Assembly: GCA_964291465.2 (NCBI GenBank)
Contig: OZ219937.1
Location: 143,875-207,874, forward strand
Origin: JAGWBJ01 sp964291465
GTDB lineage: Bacteria > Chloroflexota > Dehalococcoidia > Lucifugimonadales > JAGWBF01
Direction of reading: 5' to 3'
DNA length: 64,000 bases
Program-made: the position numbers and the translations under genes
In this document: positions 25,821-35,502 of the stretch, piece by piece
Layout of the letters: each line of letters opens with the position of its first letter
Position numbering within the stretch: position 1 is the first letter of the stretch
Notes under the pieces: model-generated
What the model was told of the DNA's origin: nothing
The model's input: the letters and a program-made list of their open reading frames with translations, nothing else
Databases searched by the model: none

Positions 25821-27097
25821 TTACTTGATCTTCAGCAGGCTGCGGAAGCGGCGGTCGCTGCGGAAGGGGCCCACGACCGCCAGGTTCAGGGCAAATTGCG
25901 AAGGTCGACTAGGCGAACCACGGTTGAGGCGACGCGCTGTACGTCGTCGGTAGTGACGGCGTCCATCCTCTCCACGACCTCGTCGACGGTGCGGACGGTC
26001 CCCAACAGGGTCTGCTGGGCGCCCATCCACATGGCGACGCTGCGGCTGTCCTCCATGCGGAGGAGCATCCTCCCCTTGGACAGCTCCCGGGCCTTGTCCA
26101 GCTCCGCCTGGGGGATGGGCTCCTGAAGGCCCGCGAGCTGCTCGAGGATGGCGCCGATGGCCTGGGCGCTCTTCCGGGGCTCCACACCGCAGTAGACGGT
26201 GAGGGAGCCACAGTCCCGAAACAGGTTGAGGGAGCTGTGGACATCGTAGGCCAGGCCCTGCTTCTCCCGCAACTCCAGGAAGAGGCGGCTGCTCATGCCC
26301 TCGCCAGGACCACGTTCATCAGCCCAAGGCGTACCGGTCGGGGTGCCCCATGGGCAGGCTGGGAAGCCCGACGATCAGGTGGGCCTGGTCGGTCTTCCGC
26401 TGCTCGACCCGCACCCGCGGGGAGGTCTGGCCGTCGACGACGGGCTGCCACTGCATGGGTGTCGCCGGCTCCCAGCCCTCCAGGGCGTCGCCCAGGAGGT
26501 CGAGCACCTCCTGGTGGGATATGTCCCCGGCCACGGAGACCACGGCGTTGCAGGGAGTGTACTGCTGTCTGACGTAGTCCAGGATGTGCTCCCGGGTCAG
26601 CCCGCTGACCGACTCCTGGCTGCCCCCACGTCCCTGCCCATGGACTGGTCGGGCCACAGGGTCTCGTCGATGAGCAGCTCGACCCGGTTGGTGGGGTAGT
26701 CGTTGACCATCCGGAGCTCTTCCAGTACCACCTCCCGCTCCTTGTCTATCTCCACGGGATCGAGGAGGGGGTTGAGCATCATGTCCACCAGGACCGAGAG
26801 GGCCCGCTCGAAGTGGGGCCTGGCAACCTTGCACCAGAAGACGGTCATCTCCCGGTCGGTGCTGGCGTTCATGATGCCGCCTACGCCCTCGATGGCCTCG
26901 CTGACGTCCCGGGCGGTGGGCCAGCTCTTGGTGCCCTTGAAGAGGACGTGCTCCAGGAAGTGGGAGACGCCTGCTACCTCGTCGGACTCGTACCGCGACC
27001 CGGCGCCGATGAAGATGCCCACGGAGACGGAGCGGGTATGGGGCATGGACGACGTGAGGACGTGAAGTCCGTTGTCCATGAGGGTACGCTGAAACAT
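25821..27097 (-). CDS. M16 family zinc peptidase, several frameshifts
   Basis: A processing-peptidase-like (pitrilysin) gene split over several frames. The N-terminal part has the inverted zinc motif HFLEH at residues 46-50 and EREVVLEELRM with the third Glu. Breaks occur at the C5 run 26,623-26,627, twice near 26,296-26,325, and near 25,895-25,905. Adding four bases in all gives DVGGSQESVSG, then LMNVVLGEGMSSRLF, then a normal end FALNLAVVGPFRSD, a protein of about 426 residues, as expected. The ATG at 27,097 has AGGGAG upstream. Whether it is a dead gene or a victim of sequencing deletions cannot be settled here; the intact codon sense on both sides of each break favours errors. Confidence 0.75.
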
Positions 27098-27188
27098 GAT
27101 CACTCCCTACAAATCACCGGGCCATCGGCGCAGGCCCCGATGGATGATGGGTCCCCCGCGCCCGGGCTGCCCCGCGACGAACGACTCT

Positions 27189-27833
27189 CTAGCTCTTGCG
27201 CCACTCCACGTCACCGTACAGGTCGTCGGGGTGCTGCGCGGAGTCGAAGTCGCGGATCTCTTCCCTGGACCGGCCGACGGTGGTGTTGCTGCCGTGGCCG
27301 GGCAGGATCACAGTGTCGTCGGGCAGGGGCAAAATATGCCTGGATATGCTGTCCTTCACCTGTCTGAAGGCCTCGGGGCTGCGGGTCTTGCCCGGGCCGC
27401 CTGGGAACAGAGTGTCGCCGGTGAAGAGGTGGCTGCCGGTGAGCAGGCACACGGCGCCGGGGGTGTGGCCGGGGGTGTGCTTGGCCAGCAACTCCAGCTT
27501 CCCAATCTGCACCACGTGGCCGTCCTCCAGCAGTATGGAGGGGGGGACGGGAATGGCGGGGGCGTCCTCGGTGTGGGAGGCGACGGGGGCGCCGGTGCTC
27601 TCGGTCATCTCCCGGAGGCCGGCGGTGTGGTCGCCGTGCTGGTGGGTGATGATGATGGCCTTCACCTTCACGTCGCCCAGCTCGGCAAGGAGCTTCTCGG
27701 GCTCCTCGGGGGCATCGATGATAACGGCCTCGCCCGTCTCCACGCAGGACAGGACGTAGCTGTTGTTGTCTATGGGACCCATATGGGGGACCTTCACTAT
27801 GCGCGTCGTGGAGTCCTCGAACTGGACCGGCAT
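27189..27833 (-). CDS. metallo-beta-lactamase-fold hydrolase, glyoxalase II-like
   Basis: A 214-residue protein. The metal site HQHGDH is near residues 64-69, further ligands lie in KHTPGHTPG, LFTGDTLFPGG and the final ILPGHGSNTTVG. The order and spacing match small glyoxalase II-type or persulfide-related hydrolases of this fold. The substrate is not clear. It lies upstream of the M16 peptidase on the same strand, 92 bases away. Confidence 0.9.
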   Translation of the reverse strand: MPVQFEDSTTRIVKVPHMGPIDNNSYVLSCVETGEAVIIDAPEEPEKLLAELGDVKVKAIIITHQHGDHTAGLREMTESTGAPVASHTEDAPAIPVPPSILLEDGHVVQIGKLELLAKHTPGHTPGAVCLLTGSHLFTGDTLFPGGPGKTRSPEAFRQVKDSISRHILPLPDDTVILPGHGSNTTVGRSREEIRDFDSAQHPDDLYGDVEWRKS

Positions 27834-28196
27834 CCTTACCTCCTGCCACGGGCCTCCCCGCCGGCGGGTCGCCCGTTCCTTGTATGTCCAGGGGACCTGG
27901 CACCTGGCCCCCTAGCTAGCTAGCTACACCCATATTAGCAGAAAAGCCTCGTGGGTAGTAGGGATGGCCTTCGGATTCTCCCTCTCCTCGACCGGGGGGA
28001 CTTACCCTCACCCCGGCCCTCTCCCAGGGGGAGAGGGAGAAGGCGGATATGGGTTGACACTGCCGGAGGGGCCCATCTACCATGTGGGCGTTCCACCCAC
28101 TCCGGGAACTTTTTCCTATCGGCTTCCGTCAACGGTAGTAGGGGCCGGGGACGCAGCGGACGGACACGGCCCTCACCAAAGTCGGAGGTCGGGGCA
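27834..28196. other. intergenic region with palindromic repeat
   Basis: No gene is seen between these divergent genes. A four-base CTAG run sits at about 27,910-27,925. Around 27,980-28,050 is a palindromic GC-rich repeat (CCCTCTCCC and GGGAGAGGG) in a CCCTCACCCCGGC context, a form of dispersed repeat common in high-GC genomes. The Shine-Dalgarno of the DUF4349 gene (GGAGGTCGGGG) is at the right end. Confidence 0.5.
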
Positions 28197-29842
28197 ATGA
28201 CGAGACGAGCCGGGTACCTGACTATCGCCGTCCTGGTAATGCTGCTGTCACTGGCGGCATGCGCTGGCGAATCCGAGAGCGTGGACGGGGACTGGGCGCT
28301 TTCCATGGACGATCGTTCCATCGACGTGTATGAAGGCGGGTGGGAGTCCGAGGAATACATGGAGGAGGCGGAGGTGCTGGCGCTGCGGGCCGAGGGAGCC
28401 GCGGGGCCTGCGGGGGCCGCGGGGGCCATCTCGACCGCTACAGACACGCCGATGCCGGCGCCTACCAACCTTTCAGCGGCCGTCAAGACGGCCGTCAAGA
28501 CGGAGGCGGTGGACCCGGCAGCGACGCTGTCCATGGCTGTCCCGACCCCGGCGCCCGCCGCCATGGCGGCCCCCGAGGTCCAGACGCGGATGATCGTCCG
28601 GACGGTGGACATGGCGCTGACGGTGGGGGACCTGGCCGGGGCGCTGCAGGAGGTCCAGGACCTGGCCGAGGGGATGAACGGCTGGGTGGTCCAGTCCAGC
28701 AGGCAGGAGGACCACCGGGCGTTCATATCGGTGCGGGTGCCCGCTCAGCGCGTGGACGAGACGATTGGACGCCTCCGGGAGCTGGCGACGAAGGTGGACT
28801 CGGAGGTGTCTTCCAGCCGGGACGTTACCGACGAGTACGTGGACCACCAGTCTCGGCTGAGGAACCTCACCGCCAGCGAGGAGCAGCTGCTGGAGCTGTT
28901 GGGTCAGACGGCCAAGGTGGAGGAGCTGCTGCTGGTGCAGCAGGAGCTCAGCAAAGTGCGCGGGCAGATCGAGGAGATAGAGGGCCGGATCAAGCTCCTG
29001 GAGGAGACCGCGGCCTTCTCCCTCATCAACGTGGTCCTGGAGCTGGAGCCCGCCGCGATGGAGACGGACGCGGGGATGACCGGACGGCCAGCCTGGGGGA
29101 GCCCGTCCGGTTCAGGGCTGATTTCACGGCCTCAGAGGGCATTGAGGACTTCCGGTACGAGTGGGACTTCGGCGACGGGTCGGGCCCGGTGGCCGGCAAC
29201 CGCACCGTCCCCAACGCCGACGGCGTCACCCGGAGCACGGCCACCGTGACCCACTTCTACGAGGACGAGACGGACTCGCCCTTCATCGTGACCTTCGAGA
29301 TAACCGGCACCGGCGAGGCCGGCGTCGCCGAGGGGGAGGACACCCTCACCGTCGTCGTGACGAGACTCCCGCGCATCGACGTGTTCGCGGGCCGGGACAT
29401 GACCGTGGACGAGGGCGACCCGGTGCGCTTCAGCGGCTCCTTCACCCGGCCCGAGGAGATGTCCCAGGTGTCGTACAAGTGGGAGTTCGGGGACGGCTCC
29501 TCGCCCGTCACGGGGACCCTGGAGGCCGGGGACACGACGGCGGAGGCCGTCCACACCTACGTCAACGAGCGCCCCACGCCCTTCACGGCCACACTGACGG
29601 TGACGGGCACGGGGGACGCGGGGACGATCACCAGCAAGGACTCCACGCGGGTGCTGGTGCTGGAGTCGCCGGGATGGAGCCCCGGGGGCATATCCGGCGA
29701 CGCCGTCGGCGCCCTGGGGGCCATCGGCAGGGGGCTTGGCCAGGCCGCCATCTGGGCGGGCATCCTGAGCCCCATCTGGGTGGTCGTTCTGGCGGGGGCC
29801 GCCTACGCGGCAGTCAGGCGGCGCAGACGGTCTTCCAAATAG
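28197..29842 (+). CDS. DUF4349 and PKD-domain lipoprotein, frameshifted
   Basis: The N-terminus is a lipoprotein signal with lipobox LAAC at about residue 22. A low-complexity Ala/Pro/Thr linker leads to a DUF4349 domain (MIVRTVDMALTVGDL to a long coiled coil ending SLINVVLELEP). The frame then breaks at G4 29,072-29,075. One added G joins it to DDRTASLGEPVRF and two PKD-like domains with the motifs YEWDFGDGSGPV and YKWEFGDGSSPV, followed by a C-terminal membrane segment and RRRRRSSK. The composite has about 548 residues. DUF4349 is found in surface and stress proteins. A lipid anchor plus a C-terminal membrane anchor in one chain is unusual. Confidence 0.75.
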
Positions 29843-29889
29843 GCAAATGGGCAAGCGGGCCAAGAAGAGCGACTAGCGGAGGATACGTG

Positions 29890-31209
29890 ATGCTGGCTAC
29901 GGTCAAGAGGGTGCTGCCGGACACGGCCGAGGTCAACCATCAGGGGCACTTGGTGATTGGGGGCTGCGACGTGGTGGAGCTGGCCGAAGGGGAGGGCTTC
30001 GGCACACCCCTGTACGTCTTCGACGAGGAGACGCTGAGGGGCCGCTGCCGGGAGTTCGTCCGGGAGTTCCGGGGACGCCACGCCGACACGACGGTGGCCT
30101 ACGCCAGCAAGGCCTACATCAACCCGGCCCTGGCCCGGATCATGATGGAGGAGGGCCTGGGGCTGGACGTGGTCTCGGGCGGAGAGCTGGCCATCGCCGC
30201 GGCGGCCGGCTACCCGCCGGACAACGTCTACTTCCACGGCAACAACAAGACGGAGCAGGAGCTGCGGGAGGCGCTGGAGTACGGCATCGGGCGGGTGGTC
30301 GTGGACAACTTCCACGAGCTGGGCCTGCTGGACCGGCTGGCGGCAGAGGCGCAAAGGGTCCAGGACATCATGGTCCGGGTCTCCCCCGGGGTGGACCCCC
30401 ACACCCACGTGTACACGACCACGGGGGTGCTGGACAGCAAGTTCGGCTTCTCGTTGCAGACGGGCGACGCGGAGGAGGCGATACGTGGTGCGCTGGCAAG
30501 CCGCAACCTGAACCTGGTCGGCCTCCACTTCCACCTGGGGTCTCCGCTGTTCGAAGTGGAGCCGTACCGGGTCGCCACGAAGCTGGTGCTCGAGCTGGCC
30601 TCCCGGTTCCGGGAGGAGGGACTCGCGCTGCGGGAGTTCAGCCCCGGGGGCGGGTTCGCCATCAACTACACCAGGGAGCAGAACGCGCCGTCGGTGGCGG
30701 AGTACGCCGAGGCCATCGTCTCCACCACCCATGAGACGTGTCGCGACCTGGGGATGGAGGCGCCCCGCCTTGTGGTGGAGCCGGGGCGGGCCATCGTCGG
30801 GCCCGCGGGGGTGGCCGTGTACCGGGTGGGCGCCATCAAGGACATTCCCGGGGTGCGCAAGTACGTATCGGTGGATGGGGGGATGGGAGACAACATCCGG
30901 CCGGCCCTCTACGAGGCGGCCTACGAGACCGTGGCGGCGAACAAGATGGCCGTCGAGCCGTCGGAGACGGTGACCATCGCCGGGAAGTACTGCGAGTCAG
31001 GGGACGTGCTGGTGCGGGACGCGCTGCTGCCACCCCTGGAGTCGGGCGACCTGGTGGCCCTGCCGGCCTCGGGGGCCTACTGCCTGCCCATGGCGTCGGT
31101 CTACAACCTGAACCCCCGGCCGCCCATCGTGCTGGTGAACGACGGAGAGGCCCGGTTGATCCGGCGGCGGGAGAGCTACCGGGACATCCTGAGCTGCGAC
31201 CTGGTGTAG
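29890..31209 (+). CDS. lysA: diaminopimelate decarboxylase
   Basis: A 439-residue PLP enzyme that makes L-lysine from meso-diaminopimelate. The PLP-Lys lies in AYASKAYINPAL near residue 75; GLHFHLGSPLFE, SPGGGFAINY and VEPGRAIVGPAG carry phosphate and substrate contacts, and KYCESGDVLVRD holds the Cys and Glu of the active site at the dimer interface. The ATG at 29,890 has GGAGGATACGTG upstream. It lies 47 bases after the DUF4349 gene and 21 before holB, in one direction. Confidence 0.93.
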   Translation: MLATVKRVLPDTAEVNHQGHLVIGGCDVVELAEGEGFGTPLYVFDEETLRGRCREFVREFRGRHADTTVAYASKAYINPALARIMMEEGLGLDVVSGGELAIAAAAGYPPDNVYFHGNNKTEQELREALEYGIGRVVVDNFHELGLLDRLAAEAQRVQDIMVRVSPGVDPHTHVYTTTGVLDSKFGFSLQTGDAEEAIRGALASRNLNLVGLHFHLGSPLFEVEPYRVATKLVLELASRFREEGLALREFSPGGGFAINYTREQNAPSVAEYAEAIVSTTHETCRDLGMEAPRLVVEPGRAIVGPAGVAVYRVGAIKDIPGVRKYVSVDGGMGDNIRPALYEAAYETVAANKMAVEPSETVTIAGKYCESGDVLVRDALLPPLESGDLVALPASGAYCLPMASVYNLNPRPPIVLVNDGEARLIRRRESYRDILSCDLV

Positions 31210-31230
31210 CCGCCGGCGGCGGAGCGCGCA

Positions 31231-32247
31231 ATGTGGAAGCTGCATGGCCATGACGCCCTCGTCCAACGGCTGGACCGGAGTGTCCGGGAGGGAAGGTACG
31301 CCCACGCCTACCTGATCGCCGGACCGTCGCAGGTGGGAAAAGGCACCCTGGCGCTGGACCTGGCCCGGGCCCTGAACTGCCGGTCCCGGGAGGAGGCGCC
31401 CTGCGGTACGTGCACCCAGTGCCAGAGGATATCCGCCGGGCAGCACGCCGACGTCCGGGTCCTCAGCCTGGAGGTCAGACCAGAAGGGGCCTCCAGGACT
31501 GAGATCGGCATCGACGAGATCCGCGAGGTACAGCACCAGGCGAACCTGAAGCCGTACGAAGGGTCGCACAGGGTCTTCATCGTGGACGGGGCCGAGCACA
31601 TGAGCGAGCAGGCGGCCAACGCCCTGCTGAAGACGCTGGAGGAGCCGCCCGAGCAGGTCGTCATCATGCTGCTAACCTCGGAGGAGGACGCGCTGCTGGC
31701 GACGGTGCGCTCCCGGTGCCGCCGCCTGGAGCTCCGCCCCATGGCCGTGCCCCGGGTGGCCTGCTTCCTGATGGAGCGCCACTCGACGGAGCAGGCACAA
31801 GCGGACCGGCTGGCCCGCCTCTCCATGGGACGCCTGGGGTGGGCCGTATCGGCGCTGGAGGACCCATCCCTGGAGGAGGAGCACCAGAAAGCGGTGGAAC
31901 GGGTCGCCGACCTCTCCATGGGAGAGCTGGATGCCCGGTTCGCCTACGCCGCCGAGGTCGCGACCCAGCACTTCGGCAACCGCGCCCGTGCCAGGGAGTC
32001 GCTGAACACGTGGCTGAGGTGGTGGAGGGACCTGCTGCTGGTCACGGCGGGGGCGCGGGATCTCGTCTACCACGAGGAGTGGATGGAGAGCCTGGAGGCC
32101 CAGGCCTCCCGGATCACCAGCCGGCAGGCGGCGGAGGTCATCAGGTCGCTCATGGACAAACTGGAGGCCCTGGAGGACAACGCCAACTCCAGGCTGGCCC
32201 TGGAGGTGCTGATGCTGGGCCTACCGGACCGGGCCGGCGGGTCCTAG
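31231..32247 (+). CDS. holB: DNA polymerase III subunit delta'
   Basis: A 338-residue clamp-loader subunit. The N-terminus WKLHGHDALVQRLDRSV and HAYLIAGPSQVGKGTLALDLA give a degenerate P-loop; a zinc module uses CRSREEAPCGTCTQC near residue 50; FIVDGAEHMSEQAANALLKTLEEPPE is the Walker B region. It is weaker in the ATPase core than dnaX, as expected for delta'. The 3' end overlaps the convergent HNH gene by four bases. Confidence 0.9.
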   Translation: MWKLHGHDALVQRLDRSVREGRYAHAYLIAGPSQVGKGTLALDLARALNCRSREEAPCGTCTQCQRISAGQHADVRVLSLEVRPEGASRTEIGIDEIREVQHQANLKPYEGSHRVFIVDGAEHMSEQAANALLKTLEEPPEQVVIMLLTSEEDALLATVRSRCRRLELRPMAVPRVACFLMERHSTEQAQADRLARLSMGRLGWAVSALEDPSLEEEHQKAVERVADLSMGELDARFAYAAEVATQHFGNRARARESLNTWLRWWRDLLLVTAGARDLVYHEEWMESLEAQASRITSRQAAEVIRSLMDKLEALEDNANSRLALEVLMLGLPDRAGGS

Positions 32248-32756
32248 CCGACGTCGACCCAGGGGATGAACTTGCGCCACTCGTCGAGGATCGTCCGGTT
32301 GTAGAGGACGTAGTAGGGATTGGGGTAGGGGGCCTTGGGCCGCCGCAGCAGGGCCATTCCGGCCTCGGCGGGGGTGCGCCCGGCCTTGACGCGGTTACAA
32401 GGTATGCAGGCGCTGACCACGTTCTCCCAGGTATGGTCGCCGTACTGGCGCCGGGGCTTGACGTGGTCGAGGGTCAGCTCCTTGGTCTGCAGGCCGCAGT
32501 ACTGGCAGGTGTGGCGGTCGCGCATGAATATCTCTTTCTTGGACAGCTTACGCTGCACGAAAGGACGCCGCACCAGGTTGACCAGGCGTATGACCGAGGG
32601 CACGGCAATCTTCGTACTGGGGGTGGATATCTCGCCGCGCCCGTTCTCCAGCAGCTCCGCCTTTCCCTTGCCCAGCAGCACCACGGCCCGCCTCACCTGA
32701 CAGACGTTTATCGGCTCGTGGTTCAGGTTGAGTACGAGGACCGGAGAAGTCAGCAT
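32244..32756 (-). CDS. HNH endonuclease
   Basis: A 170-residue protein. The HNH nuclease core is CQYCGLQTKELTLDHVKPR followed by WENVVSACIPCNRVKAGRT, with two CxxC pairs that bind structural zinc and the catalytic His in LDH. The N-terminal 80 residues (LVLNLNHEPINVCQVRRAVVLLGKGKAELL) are the conserved extension of a widespread family of stand-alone HNH proteins in Chloroflexota, actinobacteria and cyanobacteria, of unknown role. The ATG at 32,756 is preceded by TATAAT at 32,762-32,767, so the message may start at or next to the initiation codon. Confidence 0.9.
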   Translation of the reverse strand: MLTSPVLVLNLNHEPINVCQVRRAVVLLGKGKAELLENGRGEISTPSTKIAVPSVIRLVNLVRRPFVQRKLSKKEIFMRDRHTCQYCGLQTKELTLDHVKPRRQYGDHTWENVVSACIPCNRVKAGRTPAEAGMALLRRPKAPYPNPYYVLYNRTILDEWRKFIPWVDVG

Positions 32757-32761
32757 GGGCA

Positions 32762-32767
32762 ATTATA
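32762..32767 (-). promoter_or_regulatory. -10 box of HNH gene, possible leaderless start
   Basis: TATAAT on the minus strand ends six bases before the ATG. Transcription from it would begin at about the first base of the start codon, and no ribosome site is present, which fits a leaderless message. Confidence 0.4.
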
Positions 32768-32842
32768 ATACGTCGGCGGCGATTTCCTCCAGAGGGGCAC
32801 GGTTACCAGGGGAGGACGGCGCGGTACGGCCGTCACGGAGGC

Positions 32843-33331
32843 TCAGACTCCCAGGTCTTTGGGGATGAACCTGATGGCCCGCAGGACGGTGTCGAAGTTG
32901 TCCGCCAGGAAGGTGCCCAGCACGGAGTCGTCTATGACCCCGTCGGCGCCGCCCACGGGATAGGTCTGGACGACGGACAGCAGGGCGGAGCCCACGGCCG
33001 CGGTGATGACCACCGCCAGGCCCAACCCCAGCAGCCGGTCGACCCACCCCAGCTTCAGCCCTTTCATGAAGGCGCGAACGCCCACGCCCACCGCCACGGA
33101 GGCGAGTATGACGACGACCATAATGACGGCGAAGGAGATGATCTGCGCCTGGTTCTCGGCGTCGGTGAACCGGGAGACCAGTGGCTCGACCAGGCCGTGA
33201 TAGTGCCCCGCCAGGGAGGTGCCGAGCAGGACGGCCACGCCGGTCACCGCCACGTGGATGCCGCCGATCCCCAGGCCCACCATGGCGGCGAACCCGAACG
33301 CCGCCAGGATAATCGCGTCCAGCCAGCTCAT
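32843..33331 (-). CDS. CvpA family membrane protein
   Basis: A 162-residue protein with four predicted membrane segments, beginning MSWLDAIILAAFGFAAMVGL, the usual CvpA start. The family is named for colicin V production in E. coli; its role in other bacteria is poorly known. The start overlaps the end of the PAP2 gene by four bases, so the two are co-translated. The residues after the last membrane segment are acidic and short. Confidence 0.8.
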   Translation of the reverse strand: MSWLDAIILAAFGFAAMVGLGIGGIHVAVTGVAVLLGTSLAGHYHGLVEPLVSRFTDAENQAQIISFAVIMVVVILASVAVGVGVRAFMKGLKLGWVDRLLGLGLAVVITAAVGSALLSVVQTYPVGGADGVIDDSVLGTFLADNFDTVLRAIRFIPKDLGV

Positions 33332-34026
33332 TCCGCCTCCCGCTCCCCTGGTCCGGGGCCACTGTAGCACCGGGAGAAGGGCGGAAAGAACCGATTCGGG
33401 CGCATGGTTGCCCCACTTTTCCGCAGGCCGAGCAGGACGGCGAGGCAAATGCCCCCAAAGAGATATGCGCCCAGCACGTCGCTGGGCCAGTGGACGCCCA
33501 GGTACACGCGGGACGCGCCCACGGCGAGCACCGTCAGCCAGAGCAGCACCTGCAGCAGCCGGGCCAGCCACAGTGGGCGGACCAGCCCCGCGACCAGCAC
33601 GGCGACGCAGCCGAAGAACAGTACGGCGTGGGTCGCGTGGCCGCTGGGGAAGGACGGGTTGTTGGGAGCGTGGTCCAACAGGGAGAACTCGGGGCGCGGC
33701 CTGGCCACGAGCTCCTTCACGGCAAGCTGCAGCCCTTCCGGTATGAAGAGCAGCAGGGCCACCGGGGCGTCGCGCCTCTTCCTCAACACCAGGAGGACGG
33801 CGGCCAGCCCGAGGATGGACAGAGCGGCCACCAGGGGATCGCCGAGGGTGGTGACCGCCCTTGCGGCGCCCTCCAGCCAGCCGCTGTCCACGGCCTGGAA
33901 CCTGGCGAGGCCCTCCCGGTCGCCGATGAAGGTATCGAACCTGGCAGCGAGATAGGCCACGGCCCCGAACACGGCCAGGGCCGCCAAGATGGCGACCCGG
34001 CGTGGCGGCGCGTTCCAAGAGCTCAT
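33328..34026 (-). CDS. PAP2-family membrane phosphatase
   Basis: A 232-residue protein with about six membrane segments. All three phosphatase motifs are visible: KELVARPRP near residue 105, PSGHATH near 125, and SRVYLGVHWPSD near 172, with the catalytic His residues in the second and third. The family removes phosphate from lipids such as phosphatidate or undecaprenyl diphosphate. The true substrate is unknown. The C-terminus is unusually long and charged (GPGPGEREAE). Confidence 0.9.
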   Translation of the reverse strand: MSSWNAPPRRVAILAALAVFGAVAYLAARFDTFIGDREGLARFQAVDSGWLEGAARAVTTLGDPLVAALSILGLAAVLLVLRKRRDAPVALLLFIPEGLQLAVKELVARPRPEFSLLDHAPNNPSFPSGHATHAVLFFGCVAVLVAGLVRPLWLARLLQVLLWLTVLAVGASRVYLGVHWPSDVLGAYLFGGICLAVLLGLRKSGATMRPNRFFPPFSRCYSGPGPGEREAE

Positions 34027-34124
34027 CGCCTATACAGTATACCCCGCGTAGGCTATACTTCTTGGCATCATCGAACCGGCCCGGCGGCGGAAGGCGGGCA
34101 CTGTGCAGCCGGGCCCTCACACAC

Positions 34125-34799
34125 GTGTCCACGCGACGGAAGATAGCCATCGACGGTCCGGTGGCGTCGGGGAAGACCTCGGTGGGAAGGGGGGTCTCCC
34201 GCCGCCTGAAGTACCGCTTTCTGGACACCGGCCTCATGTACCGCGCCGTGGCATGGCTCGCCCTGGAACGGGGTGTGGACCCCGGCGACGAGGAGGCCGT
34301 CGGGCTCCTCGCCGAGGGGGCGTCCATGTCGGTGAGCGATTCGGAGGACGTGGAAGTCATCGTGGAGGGAGTGCAGCTGGGGGCGCAGCTCAGGGAGGCC
34401 CGGGTGGACCGGGTCGTCTCCCTGGTGGCCCGGGTCTCCCGCGTCCGCTCGGCCATGGTCCGGCTCCAGCGGGAGATAGCCCGGGGGGCCGCCATCGTGG
34501 TCGTGGGCCGGGACATAGGCACCGTCGTTCTGCCCGACGCCGACGTGAAGCTGTACCTGGAGGCCTCGGCGGGGGAGCGGGCCAGGAGGCGTAGCCTGGA
34601 GGTCCACGGCCCGGAGGCGGAGGCCGGGTATGAGGGCGTGCTGCGGGACCTGGAGCGGCGGGACGCCCTGGACTCCAGCCGCGCCGACTCGCCCCTGATA
34701 CCGGCCGAGGACGCCATAGTGCTGCGGACCGACGGGCTGACGGTGGAGGGCGTAGTCGACGAGGTGGTGCGGATCGTCGAGGCAGGGCGATGGGAGTAA
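34125..34799 (+). CDS. cmk: (d)CMP kinase
   Basis: A 224-residue nucleotide kinase. The P-loop is IDGPVASGKTSVGRG, followed by FLDTGLMYRAVAWLAL, where the Asp and Arg bind CMP, and VVGRDIGTVVLPDADVKLYL. It transfers phosphate from ATP to CMP or dCMP. The GTG at 34,125 is the likely start because the protein then begins at RKIAIDGP; the upstream in-frame extension is not conserved-looking and overlaps the PAP2 gene start. An extended -10-like box GGCTATACT is at 34,051-34,059. The stop overlaps plsC by ten bases. Confidence 0.92.
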   Translation: MSTRRKIAIDGPVASGKTSVGRGVSRRLKYRFLDTGLMYRAVAWLALERGVDPGDEEAVGLLAEGASMSVSDSEDVEVIVEGVQLGAQLREARVDRVVSLVARVSRVRSAMVRLQREIARGAAIVVVGRDIGTVVLPDADVKLYLEASAGERARRRSLEVHGPEAEAGYEGVLRDLERRDALDSSRADSPLIPAEDAIVLRTDGLTVEGVVDEVVRIVEAGRWE

Positions 34800-35446
34800 C
34801 CTACGGGGCGGGGGCGGCGCTGGCACGAGTGTGCTTCACCGCCTTTGCCGACTGGAGGGTGGAGGGCAAGGAGGCGGTGCCGCCCAGGGGACCCCTGATC
34901 GTGGCGTCGAACCACCTGAGCAACGCGGACCCGCCCTTCCTGGCCGCCAGCATCCCAAGGCGGCTGCACTTCATGGGCAAGCGCGACCTGTTCGCCATCC
35001 CGCCGGTGGGGACCCTGATGAGGGCCATCGGGGTGCACCCGATGAACAGGGAGGGGGTGGACGTGGATGCGCTGCGCTGGAACCTGGACCTGCTGAAGAA
35101 CGACGGGGTGGTGGTGCTGTTCCCCGAGGGGACCCGGAGCAGGACGCCGGGAATGCGTCAGGGGATGAGGGGGGCGGCCTACCTGGCGATCAAGTCCCAG
35201 GCGCCCGTGCTGCCCGTGGCCCTGACGGGGACGGAGAAGATCAGAAGCTACGCCCGGCTCCCCATGCCCCTGTGCAGCGTCAGGGTGAAGATCGGGGAGC
35301 CCTTCACCCTCCCGATGCTGGAGGGGAGGCCGCCGCGACCGGTGCTGGACGACCTGACCACGATGATCATGTCCAGGGTGGCGGCCCTGCTGCCGCCCGA
35401 GTACCGCGGGCACTACGCCCCGGCAAAGCCGGCGACGAAGGCCTGA
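34790..35446 (+). CDS. plsC: 1-acyl-sn-glycerol-3-phosphate acyltransferase
   Basis: A 218-residue PlsC-family enzyme that makes phosphatidic acid. The catalytic HxxxxD is in SNHLSNADPPF near residue 41, the glycerophosphate-binding FPEGTRSRTPG is near 112, and PVLPVALTGTEK is near 141. No membrane segment is evident beyond a hydrophobic first helix. It overlaps cmk, and the cmk-plsC pair is a common bacterial arrangement. Confidence 0.92.
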   Translation: MGVTYGAGAALARVCFTAFADWRVEGKEAVPPRGPLIVASNHLSNADPPFLAASIPRRLHFMGKRDLFAIPPVGTLMRAIGVHPMNREGVDVDALRWNLDLLKNDGVVVLFPEGTRSRTPGMRQGMRGAAYLAIKSQAPVLPVALTGTEKIRSYARLPMPLCSVRVKIGEPFTLPMLEGRPPRPVLDDLTTMIMSRVAALLPPEYRGHYAPAKPATKA

Positions 35447-35502
35447 GTATTGTCAAACAGGGGGGTATACACCCACCCACCTCTCATCAAAGGAGACCTA
35501 CG

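Noticed and set aside
32843..35413. Very long minus-strand open frame across cvpA, cmk and plsC
   Set aside because: It is a high-GC shadow; only its last part (cvpA) has family sequence, and the genes on the plus strand explain the rest.
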